Source: an uncultured Bacteroides sp. (GTDB taxonomy: Bacteria > Bacteroidota > Bacteroidia > Bacteroidales > Bacteroidaceae). From it: DNA of 35,641 nucleotides. Positions 16,717 through 24,614 of this stretch are shown in pieces (the first letter of the stretch is position 1; each line of letters starts with the position of its first letter). Position numbers and translations under genes: made by a program. The DNA lies in contig USSR01000005.1 in assembly GCA_900557355.1 (NCBI GenBank), positions 1 to 35,641 of the forward strand. Direction: 5' to 3'. The notes below the pieces were generated by a model. It saw nothing but the letters and a program-made list of their open reading frames with translations. It was not told the DNA's origin and did not search any database.

Positions 16717-19700
16717 ATGGACTTGAAGAAAGCATTGTTTGTTTGCTTGTTGTTCTATTATGGAACAAGCGCTAACTCCGCTTTACCGGAACATTCTTCT
16801 ATGTCTGGTAAGACTAATATGTCGGAGCAAGCGAAAGGTATTCGTATCAGTGGTACGATAACCGATAAGGACAAGAATCCTCTTCCTGGTGTGAATGTAC
16901 GTGTACTGGAACAGACAGGGACTGGAGTGATTACGGATATGGACGGACATTTTTATTTGAATGTACCCGGAAAGAATTCTGTAATAGAGATTTCGTATAT
17001 TGGCTTCAAAACTCAACAAATAAAAGTTGGAAGTAAGATTAATTTTGATGTAATTTTAGAAGAAGATATTGAAGCCTTGGATGAAGTTGTAGTTACTGGA
17101 TATGGTAGTCAGAAGAAAATGTCGGTTATCGGTTCTATCGAGACATTACAGCCTAAGAAGTTACAGGTTGGTGCCACACGCTCTTTGTCTAATAATCTGG
17201 CAGGACAGATTGCCGGTGTGATAGCGGTTCAACGTTCGGGAGAACCGGGTTACGATTCCTCGAATTTTTGGATTCGCGGTATTGCTTCTTTCTCCGGTGG
17301 ACAATCTCCGTTAGTGTTGGTAGATGGTATCGAGCGCGACTTGAATAACATAGACCCCGCTGAAATTGAATCTTTCTCAGTATTGAAAGATGCATCGGCG
17401 AGTGCTATGTATGGTGTACGTGGTGCAAATGGTGTCATTGTTATCAATACGAAGCGTGGTAAAGTAGGAGCTCCTTCTGTCAATTTGCGTGTGGAACATT
17501 CTATTGCAGAGCCGACAAAACTTCCGGATTTTATTGGGGCAGCCGATCATATGGCATTGATAAATGAAATAACAGAGAATAAGTCGCGTTTGCCTTTCAG
17601 TCAGGAGCAGATTGACAGAACGAGATATGGTTATGACAGAGATTTGTATCCGGATGTAAATTGGCTGGATGAAATAACAAAGGATTATGCTTATTCTACT
17701 CGTGCGAATCTGACTGTATCAGGTGGTTCCGATTTCCTGCGCTATTCGTTGGTTGGTTCTTATTTCGGTGAGAAGGGAATCATGGAGACGGATAAGTCTT
17801 TGCCTTATGATACAGGAACGAAACTAACTCGTTATAATATGCGTGCGAATGTTGACTTGGATGTGACTAAGACAACAGTGCTGCGTTTAAATGTCGGTGG
17901 GTTCCTCCAAACACACCGCAAACAGGCATTTAGTACGGACGATGCTTTTGATAGAGCGTTTATAACTTCTCCTTTCGTGTATCCTGCCCGCTATTCAGAT
18001 GGGACTATTCCAATTATGGCTATTAATGATGTGAACCCTTGGGCAGCGGTGACACAGCAAGGTTACGACGTAGTTACAGCTTCACAGATTCAGTCACTCT
18101 TTGCTATTGAACAGAATCTGAAGATGATCACGCCGGGATTAAAAGCGAAAGTAACCTTTTCTTTCGACCGTTGGAATCAGAGTTCGATTACAAGGGGAAA
18201 GGATGCTACTTATCATAGTATTGCTACCGGACGTGACATTGAAGGTAATCTGATTCATTCTGTACTTAAATATGGAGATGACTCTTTGGGACATGGAAAT
18301 AAAGGGGAATATGGAAATTCGAGGGTTTATTTTGAAGGAACATTAACGTATGCTCACACTTTCGGAAAGCATGACGTAGATGCATTGTTTCTGTATAATC
18401 AGCAAAGTTATGATAATGGTAGTGTACAACCTTATAGAAAACAAGGTATTGCGGGTAGATTGTCTTATACTTTCGATAGCCGTTATGTGACGGAGTTCAA
18501 CTTTGGATATAATGGTTCAGAGAATTTTGCTAAAGGTAAACGTTTCGGCTTTTTCCCTTCTGTGGCAGTCGGATGGTTATTGTCTGAAGAACCTTTCATG
18601 GATCGTTTCAGAAATACATTGAGTAAATTGAAATTAAGAGGTTCTATAGGAAAAGTTGGTAATGATGATATCGGAGGACGCCGTTTTGCCTATATAACAA
18701 CATTGAATACCAATGCAGATAAGTATAACTGGGGTGATACAGGACAGATTGGTCGTACCGGTATTTCAGAAGGAGAAGTTGGAGTTGAAAATCTTACCTG
18801 GGAAACAGCTCTGAAAATGAACCTTGGTTTTGAACTGGGATTATGGAATGAATTGGAATTACAGGTAGATGTTTTCAAAGAAAAACGTACCAATATCTTT
18901 ATGCAGCGTAAGATTATTCCTTCACAGACAGGATTCTTGACTAACCCTTGGGCCAATTTTGGTGAAGTGACTAACCGCGGTGTGGAATTCTCCTTAAACT
19001 ATAATAAACAAATTAATAAAGATTGGTTTGTAGGTTTCCGTTCTAATTTCACATATGCTATTAATAGGGTGGACGAATACGATGAGCCAGAAACTGTGAA
19101 AGGTACATACAGAGGATTGACAGGCCGTTCATTAAATACTTTGTATGGATTGCAGGCAGAAAGATTGTTTACAGAAGATGATTTCGATGCGAATGGTAAT
19201 TTGAAATTCGGTATACCGACACAGGACGTTGGAGCTTCAAAAGTACGTCCCGGTGATATCAAATATATAGATATGAATGGCGATGGCATTATCACTGATG
19301 CGGATGAAGGATACATTGGTGGAACGGTAGACCCGCGTATTGTTTATGGTTTCGGAGGTAATGTGAGCTACAAAAACTGGGATTTGAATTTCTTCTTCCA
19401 GGGAACAGGTGATACTTATCGTGTGATTGGTGGAACTACGTATTTCATTCCGGGTAGTGGACAAACATTACAAGGCAATGTCTACTCTAATTATAACGAC
19501 AGATGGACAGAAGAGAATCCTTCCCAAGATGTATTCTGGCCGAGATTGACGGAGGAACCTAACAGACAGAACTACCGGAATTCTACATGGTGGAAAAAGA
19601 ATATGCGTTTTATGCGTTTGAAAACGCTGGAACTTGGATATACTTTACCGCAATCTGTAACTGATAAGATACATTCTAAAGCTATTCGTTTTTACGTGAG

Positions 19701-19821
19701 TGGTAATAATTTATTCTGTTTCTCTCCTTTCAAACTGTGGGATCCGGAATTAAATACGAACACCGGTCTGCGTTACCCGGCTATGCGTTCTGTAATGTTT
19801 GGAGTTGACCTGAATTTCTAA
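16717..19821 (+). CDS. susC: SusC-family TonB-dependent outer-membrane transporter (first pair)
   Basis: This 1034-aa protein imports oligosaccharides across the outer membrane with its SusD partner. It has a signal peptide (about 1-20), a carboxypeptidase-D-like regulatory domain at about 42-120 (ISGTITDKDKNPLPGVNV, ISYIGFKTQ) and a TonB box/plug entry, LDEVVVTGYGSQKK. The plug carries the SusC signatures (FWIRGIASF, LVLVDGIERDLNNI, DASASAMYGVRGANGVIVI). A 22-strand-type barrel follows, ending in an aromatic residue (FGVDLNF). An EF-hand-like loop DMNGDGIITDADE occurs late in the barrel, as in many SusC proteins. The length is normal. susD starts 9 bases after its stop, so they form one operon. 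Substrate specificity cannot be read from SusC alone. Confidence 0.97.
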   Translation: MDLKKALFVCLLFYYGTSANSALPEHSSMSGKTNMSEQAKGIRISGTITDKDKNPLPGVNVRVLEQTGTGVITDMDGHFYLNVPGKNSVIEISYIGFKTQQIKVGSKINFDVILEEDIEALDEVVVTGYGSQKKMSVIGSIETLQPKKLQVGATRSLSNNLAGQIAGVIAVQRSGEPGYDSSNFWIRGIASFSGGQSPLVLVDGIERDLNNIDPAEIESFSVLKDASASAMYGVRGANGVIVINTKRGKVGAPSVNLRVEHSIAEPTKLPDFIGAADHMALINEITENKSRLPFSQEQIDRTRYGYDRDLYPDVNWLDEITKDYAYSTRANLTVSGGSDFLRYSLVGSYFGEKGIMETDKSLPYDTGTKLTRYNMRANVDLDVTKTTVLRLNVGGFLQTHRKQAFSTDDAFDRAFITSPFVYPARYSDGTIPIMAINDVNPWAAVTQQGYDVVTASQIQSLFAIEQNLKMITPGLKAKVTFSFDRWNQSSITRGKDATYHSIATGRDIEGNLIHSVLKYGDDSLGHGNKGEYGNSRVYFEGTLTYAHTFGKHDVDALFLYNQQSYDNGSVQPYRKQGIAGRLSYTFDSRYVTEFNFGYNGSENFAKGKRFGFFPSVAVGWLLSEEPFMDRFRNTLSKLKLRGSIGKVGNDDIGGRRFAYITTLNTNADKYNWGDTGQIGRTGISEGEVGVENLTWETALKMNLGFELGLWNELELQVDVFKEKRTNIFMQRKIIPSQTGFLTNPWANFGEVTNRGVEFSLNYNKQINKDWFVGFRSNFTYAINRVDEYDEPETVKGTYRGLTGRSLNTLYGLQAERLFTEDDFDANGNLKFGIPTQDVGASKVRPGDIKYIDMNGDGIITDADEGYIGGTVDPRIVYGFGGNVSYKNWDLNFFFQGTGDTYRVIGGTTYFIPGSGQTLQGNVYSNYNDRWTEENPSQDVFWPRLTEEPNRQNYRNSTWWKKNMRFMRLKTLELGYTLPQSVTDKIHSKAIRFYVSGNNLFCFSPFKLWDPELNTNTGLRYPAMRSVMFGVDLNF

Positions 19822-19830
19822 TTAAAAAAA

Positions 19831-21732
19831 ATGACGATAATGAAACTTAAGAAATATATAGTTGCTGGTTTAATAGGCATCGTATCGTTGGGTTCCTGTA
19901 CGTATCTTGATAAAGAACCGGATACGGAAATTGATATAGACATGGTCTTTGAGAATAAGACAAAAGTAGAATCATGGCTGGCCAATGTATACAGCCGTAT
20001 CCCTAATCCGGGTAATGACTGGTTAAATACGTATGGTTGGGAAGTGTTTGCAGATGACTTGACTGCTTCTGCACGTTGGCAGCAATGGGACTGGCCCAAT
20101 ATCACCAAGATTTTTGGTGGATGGACACCGAATACACAATGGGCAGGAAATTTCTGGGATGGTCTTCCGAGAAAAATACGTCAGGCTTATATTTTTATAG
20201 AACGTGTACATGCATTACCTGATTCCGACCTTCCTCAGAGAGAAGTGGATTATATGAAAGCGGAAGCACGTTTCCTTGCGGCCTATTATTGGTGGCAATT
20301 ATTGGAGACATACGGTCCTATCCCATTTAGACCGAATTACATTGCTCCGACTGACTTTACTCTTTCAGATTTAATGGTCGGACAAAGACCTTTTGATGAG
20401 ATTGTCAGCCATTTGGATAATGAGATGTTGGAAGCATCTAAACAATTGCCTGCTGTATGGCAGAGTGTGGAGAAATATGGTCGTATAACTTCAGTTATGT
20501 GTCTAACTGTTCGTGCGAAGATGTTATTATTTGCTGCAAGTCCGTTGGTAAATGGAAATGAGTGGTACATTGGACATAAGAATAAAGAAGGTGAGGAATT
20601 GTTCAATTCTACTTATAGCCAGGAAAAATGGGTGAAAGCGGCAGAAGCCTGCAAACGATTGCTTGATGTAGCAGAGCAAGCCGGTTATCGTTTGTACGTA
20701 GAATATAATGATGAGGGAGAAATAGACCCGTTTACTTCGCTTGAAAATCTTTGGTTTACGAAATTTCAAGATGGAAATAAGGAGATATTGTTCCCATATA
20801 CAAAAGAAGATGCTTATCAAAGTTACCAGTTCTATACGAATAAAGCTGTAACTAAAGAATATGGTGGTGGAAATGGTTTAGGTGTATATCAAGGTTTGGT
20901 GGACGCGTTCTTCATGAAGAATGGGCTTCCGAAAGACGATGATAATTCGAAATATGTAGAAGAAGGTTTTTCAACGGAGACAGAAACCCGATCTACTAAT
21001 TGGACTGGTGGTACAGGGCAAAAGGGAGAAATAACTGCCGAAGGTACATATAATATGTATTGTAATCGCGAACCTCGTTTTTATACTACAGTAAGTTATA
21101 ATGGTTCTTGGTATGCTTTGGCAGAGCGTAAATTCGAATTCTTTAAGAATCAGAAAGATAATGATTATACACATGATGCACCCCAAAATGGTTATTTGGT
21201 TCGTAAGAAAGTATATTCACAGGATAATCCGAAGAATGGTAGTTACAAATGGCGTCAAATGTTCCTATATCGTTTAGCTGCTTCCTATTTGGATTATGCT
21301 GAGGCTGTTAATGAGGCTTATGATAATAGAGCATCTCGTGAGGATGCATTAAAATATGTGAATAAAGTCCGTGAACGTGCAGGCGTGCGCCAATATACGT
21401 TGGATGCCGTAGCGGCAGATGATGCAAAATACATTCATGTAGATGACAATCAACTGGCAGTACGTGAGGCAGTTCGTATGGAACGCCGTGTTGAACTTTG
21501 CTGTGAAGGATCACGCTGGTCGGATATCCGTCGATGGAGAATTGTGGAACAGCTCCCGGAGATGTGTGGAGATGATTATGGTATGAATTTCGCAGGAACA
21601 AATAGTCAGGAATTTTATAAGAGAACCGTATTCCAGACACGTGTGTGGAAAAGGGCGATGTACTGGTTCCCGGTATATATAGATGAAATGAATAAGAACA
21701 CGAACTTGGTTCAGGCGCCTTTCTGGAATTAA
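19831..21732 (+). CDS. susD: SusD/RagB-family surface lipoprotein (first pair)
   Basis: This 633-aa protein forms the glycan-binding lid of the SusC channel. Its SPII signal has lipobox LGSC with lipidated C23. An in-frame ATG at 19840 would give a shorter signal and is equally possible. SusD landmarks include YLDKEPDTEI after the Cys, and TPR-type helices with YMKAEARFLAAYYWWQLLETYGPIPF and RAKMLLFAASPL. The late segment YRLAASYLDYAEAVNEAYDN leads to VNKVRERAGV and AVRMERRVELCCEGSRWSDIRRW, and the C-terminal end is YWFPVYIDEMNKNTNLVQAPFWN. It follows susC by 9 bases and precedes the SusE-like gene by 4 bases. Confidence 0.97.
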   Translation: MTIMKLKKYIVAGLIGIVSLGSCTYLDKEPDTEIDIDMVFENKTKVESWLANVYSRIPNPGNDWLNTYGWEVFADDLTASARWQQWDWPNITKIFGGWTPNTQWAGNFWDGLPRKIRQAYIFIERVHALPDSDLPQREVDYMKAEARFLAAYYWWQLLETYGPIPFRPNYIAPTDFTLSDLMVGQRPFDEIVSHLDNEMLEASKQLPAVWQSVEKYGRITSVMCLTVRAKMLLFAASPLVNGNEWYIGHKNKEGEELFNSTYSQEKWVKAAEACKRLLDVAEQAGYRLYVEYNDEGEIDPFTSLENLWFTKFQDGNKEILFPYTKEDAYQSYQFYTNKAVTKEYGGGNGLGVYQGLVDAFFMKNGLPKDDDNSKYVEEGFSTETETRSTNWTGGTGQKGEITAEGTYNMYCNREPRFYTTVSYNGSWYALAERKFEFFKNQKDNDYTHDAPQNGYLVRKKVYSQDNPKNGSYKWRQMFLYRLAASYLDYAEAVNEAYDNRASREDALKYVNKVRERAGVRQYTLDAVAADDAKYIHVDDNQLAVREAVRMERRVELCCEGSRWSDIRRWRIVEQLPEMCGDDYGMNFAGTNSQEFYKRTVFQTRVWKRAMYWFPVYIDEMNKNTNLVQAPFWN

Positions 21733-21736
21733 TTAA

Positions 21737-22897
21737 ATGAAAAGCATAATTATGAATAAGATAATGAAACTAATATGCTTGCTCTTTCTTATGTTGATAG
21801 TAGCGAGCTGTAATAAAGATCCGGAGTATTACACGCTTGAAACTCCTGTAGATCAGATGCTTTTGAAGGCTTCTTCTTCTGAAATTACTTTGGAGAAAGA
21901 AAAAGAGAATGAAGCAGCTGTTATATTTACATGGGATGCTGCAGCTCAACGTGGAGGAGCTGATGCTACTATCACCTATTTTTTCAGAATGTATATGGCA
22001 GACTTACACTCTAATGTGACAGATTTGTATGAGATTGAATCGGAAGAGCGTTCCATTAGTTTCACGCATAAGGAGTTAAATGATATACTGGCTTCTTGGA
22101 GTATACTTCCTGGGGATAAGGTGACTATTGAAGCAGAGGTTATAGGACAGGTCAATTCATCTGTAGAATACTTGAAACCGGAGTTGTCGAAGACGCAATT
22201 GAATGTGATCGGATATGATAAGAATGCTACTGCGATATATATGGTGATGGTGGATGATGCTGGAGAGAAAACTGTTCGCCGAATGACCGAGAAGGTTGTG
22301 GGTTCAGGAGTATATCAGTCGACAGCAGAATTGAAGCCATGTGAGTACTTCTTTGCACTTAGTCCGGATTCTGATTATCCATGCTACATGAAAGCTGAGA
22401 ATGGAGATAATTCTTTGCAATATGTGGCAGAAGCAGGGAATGGTGAGATGTTTGAAAATACAAAAAGCGGTACCTATACAATAGTTGTGGACTTAAATCG
22501 TTTGGATGTGAATATCGTTAGTATTTACCCTTTACCGCAAGGTGGGATTTGGATTGTTGGCGATGCCAGTACCATCGGATGGGATTGGGGTAAAATGAAA
22601 AAGGAAGGTGCATTTGTGAATAATGATCCACGCCATCCAGAACGTTGGACGTATACAGGTAACTTTTATGGCGGTAAAGAGTTTAAGTTGGCGTTGGAGC
22701 CGAATGGAGCAGATTTTGCAGGAAAATTCTTTTTTGCTCCTTCACAAGGAGCAAATCCGGGCGTAGAACATGAACTCGGAGAAGCAAGGTATCAGGATAA
22801 TGGCGGTGACTTGAAATGGATTGTTGCTGCTGATGGTAAATACATTTTGACAGTAGACCTTAATGAGATGAAGATATATTTGGAGCCGACTGAATAA
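21737..22897 (+). CDS. SusE/SusF-like surface glycan-binding lipoprotein
   Basis: This 386-aa protein has a lipobox VASC with C25. In-frame ATGs at 21752 and 21764 are alternative starts with a cleaner signal peptide. It has an N-terminal SusE-type Ig-like domain (residues ~35-165, with ITLEKEKENEAAVIFTWDAA and ISFTHKELNDIL). A middle beta domain follows, then a C-terminal starch-binding-like domain of the SusE/F type (GGIWIVGDASTIGWDWG, FKLALEPNG, DLKWIVAADGKYILTVDLNEMKIYLEP). It binds glycan at the cell surface next to the SusCD pair. Its position 4 bases after susD is typical. Confidence 0.85.
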   Translation: MKSIIMNKIMKLICLLFLMLIVASCNKDPEYYTLETPVDQMLLKASSSEITLEKEKENEAAVIFTWDAAAQRGGADATITYFFRMYMADLHSNVTDLYEIESEERSISFTHKELNDILASWSILPGDKVTIEAEVIGQVNSSVEYLKPELSKTQLNVIGYDKNATAIYMVMVDDAGEKTVRRMTEKVVGSGVYQSTAELKPCEYFFALSPDSDYPCYMKAENGDNSLQYVAEAGNGEMFENTKSGTYTIVVDLNRLDVNIVSIYPLPQGGIWIVGDASTIGWDWGKMKKEGAFVNNDPRHPERWTYTGNFYGGKEFKLALEPNGADFAGKFFFAPSQGANPGVEHELGEARYQDNGGDLKWIVAADGKYILTVDLNEMKIYLEPTE

Positions 22898-22921
22898 TCT
22901 CCATAAGAAGTAAATTAAAAT

Positions 22922-23434
22922 ATGAAAATCATGAAAAAACTGTTTATAATACTATATCTGCTTACTAATATATTTGTATTGGGAGCATGTGGAGATGTGG
23001 AAAGTGAGGGTGACCCACAACCACGTGTACCGAGAGTAGAAGTGGAATCTGATGATTATTATGTACAGATTACACAGGAAAATATGGATGGGGTTGCTTT
23101 TGTCTACCGTTGGCTGGATATAGAAACAGCATCGAAGTATGTTATGACTTTAGGACTGCAGGTAGATGGAGAAATAACTGAAACAATGGGTGTGGAAGAT
23201 AAAAGCATACTTACTTATAACGGAGTACGCGAACAGCTTTTTACCAATCAACAGATAATGGAATATATGAAAGCTTTTGGAGTGGACGAAAAAGAAGCTC
23301 AGTTTAGCATTACATTGGAAGCGTTTCAGTCGGATGGTATGCCAATTACTTCAGAAACGGACAAAGAATCAAAGACTTCCATAATCCATATTGTATTGGG
23401 ACCTGGTGTTGAATTGAATTCGAGTATGGAATAG
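22922..23434 (+). CDS. Small SusE-N-domain-like lipoprotein
   Basis: This 170-aa protein has lipobox LGAC with C23. An ATG at 22931 is an alternative start. After a short acidic/Pro linker (SEGDPQPRVPRVE) there is one beta domain of about 125 residues. It resembles the N-terminal SusE Ig-like domain in its neighbour (FVYRWLDIETASKYVMTLGLQVDGEITET; QLFTNQQIMEYMKAFGV, where the neighbour has KELNDILASWSILPG). It lacks the C-terminal carbohydrate-binding-like domain. It may be a minimal surface-binding or spacer protein of the SusCD complex. It lies 24 bases after the SusE-like gene and 30 bases before GH43, inside the operon. Function is unproven. Confidence 0.65.
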   Translation: MKIMKKLFIILYLLTNIFVLGACGDVESEGDPQPRVPRVEVESDDYYVQITQENMDGVAFVYRWLDIETASKYVMTLGLQVDGEITETMGVEDKSILTYNGVREQLFTNQQIMEYMKAFGVDEKEAQFSITLEAFQSDGMPITSETDKESKTSIIHIVLGPGVELNSSME

Positions 23435-23464
23435 ATTAGTAAAATTAATAAAAACTGAGAACTT

Positions 23465-24529
23465 ATGTTATACTTACAACATACAATTACGCTTGGAATA
23501 TTTTCCCTGCTTACATGGGGGTGTGGTAACAGCGATAAACAGAAAGGTGAAGCAGAACAAGCTCCATTGGCAGACAAAGTGTGGTATTCAAATCCTGTCA
23601 TCGATTCCGATAATCCGGATCCGACAGTGATAAAAGCGGAAGACGGATATTTCTATTTGTATGCTACCGGAGGAAATACATGGATACACAAATCCAAAGA
23701 CTTGGTTCACTGGACTTATGTGGGCGGTGCTTACGAGGATGATAAAAAACCGTCATGGGAACCGGAAGCAGGTATTTGGGCGCCGGATATCAATTATATC
23801 AATGGAAAATATGTGATGTATTACTCCTTGTCCAAGTGGGGAGGTGGAGCAACTTGTGGTATTGGTGTTTCTGTTTCGGACAAGCCGGAAGGACCGTTTA
23901 CCGATCAAGGCAAATTATTCCGTAGCAATGAGATCGATGTTCATAATAGTATCGACCCTTTCTATATTGAAGATAATGGTAAAAAATATCTTTTCTGGGG
24001 AAGCTGGTATGGTATTTGGGGTATTGAATTGACTGAAGACGGTCTTGGACTGAAAGGAGGTATTGAAAATGCAAAAGCGACAAAAATACAGGTTGCTGCC
24101 AATACTGGAGGTACCAATGCTTATGAAGGATCATATATCTTGAAAAGAGGTAAATACTATTATTTGTTCTGCTCTACAGGTACTTGCTGTGACGGTGCAA
24201 ATAGTACATACCAGACAGTTGTATGTCGTTCCACCGAGCTTTTTGGTCCTTATTTGAATAAATCAGGTGACAACATGAATGATAATAAACATGAGGTACT
24301 GATACACAGAAATGATGCGTTTCTGGGGACAGGGCACAATGCTGAAATAGTGCAGGATGATGAAGGTAAAGATTGGATTATCTATCATGCTTACCGGACT
24401 GCCGATCCATCTTTAGGTCGTGTAGTATTGCTTGATAGAGTTTATTGGGATGACGATGATTGGCCGTATCTCGTAGGGGACGGACCGGTTGTGAAGGCGG
24501 AAGCTCCGACTTTCAAGAAGAGTAAGTAG
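23465..24529 (+). CDS. GH43-family lipoprotein, arabinofuranosidase/arabinanase-type
   Basis: This 354-aa protein has lipobox LTWGC with C20, so it is membrane-anchored and probably on the cell surface. It has the five-bladed propeller of GH43, with the catalytic base D52 in NPDP, the pKa-modulating D164 in SIDPFY and the general acid E221 in AYEGSY. The His in GTGHNAEIV matches the active-site metal/water ligand. Motifs such as WIHKSKDLVHWTYVGGA, IWAPDINYINGKYVMYYS and GKDWIIYHAYR are typical of arabinan-active members, but xylosidase or galactosidase activity cannot be excluded. No carbohydrate-binding module is attached. A relic of a related gene's C-terminus lies at 5261-5362. An intrinsic-terminator-like hairpin follows at 24536. 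Confidence 0.92.
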   Translation: MLYLQHTITLGIFSLLTWGCGNSDKQKGEAEQAPLADKVWYSNPVIDSDNPDPTVIKAEDGYFYLYATGGNTWIHKSKDLVHWTYVGGAYEDDKKPSWEPEAGIWAPDINYINGKYVMYYSLSKWGGGATCGIGVSVSDKPEGPFTDQGKLFRSNEIDVHNSIDPFYIEDNGKKYLFWGSWYGIWGIELTEDGLGLKGGIENAKATKIQVAANTGGTNAYEGSYILKRGKYYYLFCSTGTCCDGANSTYQTVVCRSTELFGPYLNKSGDNMNDNKHEVLIHRNDAFLGTGHNAEIVQDDEGKDWIIYHAYRTADPSLGRVVLLDRVYWDDDDWPYLVGDGPVVKAEAPTFKKSK

Positions 24530-24535
24530 TTGACA

Positions 24536-24577
24536 TAGGGTGGTTGTAGCTATGATAACTGCAACGACCCTATTTTA
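24536..24577 (+). terminator. Terminator/attenuator between GH43 and GH31 genes
   Basis: Arms TAGGGTGGTTGTAG (24536-24549) and CTGCAACGACCCTA (24559-24572) form a 14-position stem with one mismatch and one G-U pair around a 9-base loop. TTTTATTC follows. This is a fair intrinsic terminator and may lower GH31 expression relative to the upstream operon. Confidence 0.65.
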
Positions 24578-24614
24578 TTCTCGAATTATAAATTTATTGC
24601 TTTTAAATGTTATC

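Noticed and set aside
24530..24578. TTGA at 24530 as a further HTCS half-site before GH31
   Set aside because: No -7 box lies 38 bp downstream (TATTTTAT is at +41 and lacks the final G) and no partner TTGR is seen 21 bp away; the bases belong to the region around the hairpin.
24540..24614. Upstream extension of GH31 to a GTG start
   Set aside because: This stretch contains a terminator hairpin and would place 25 residues before a clean signal peptide that begins at 24615.
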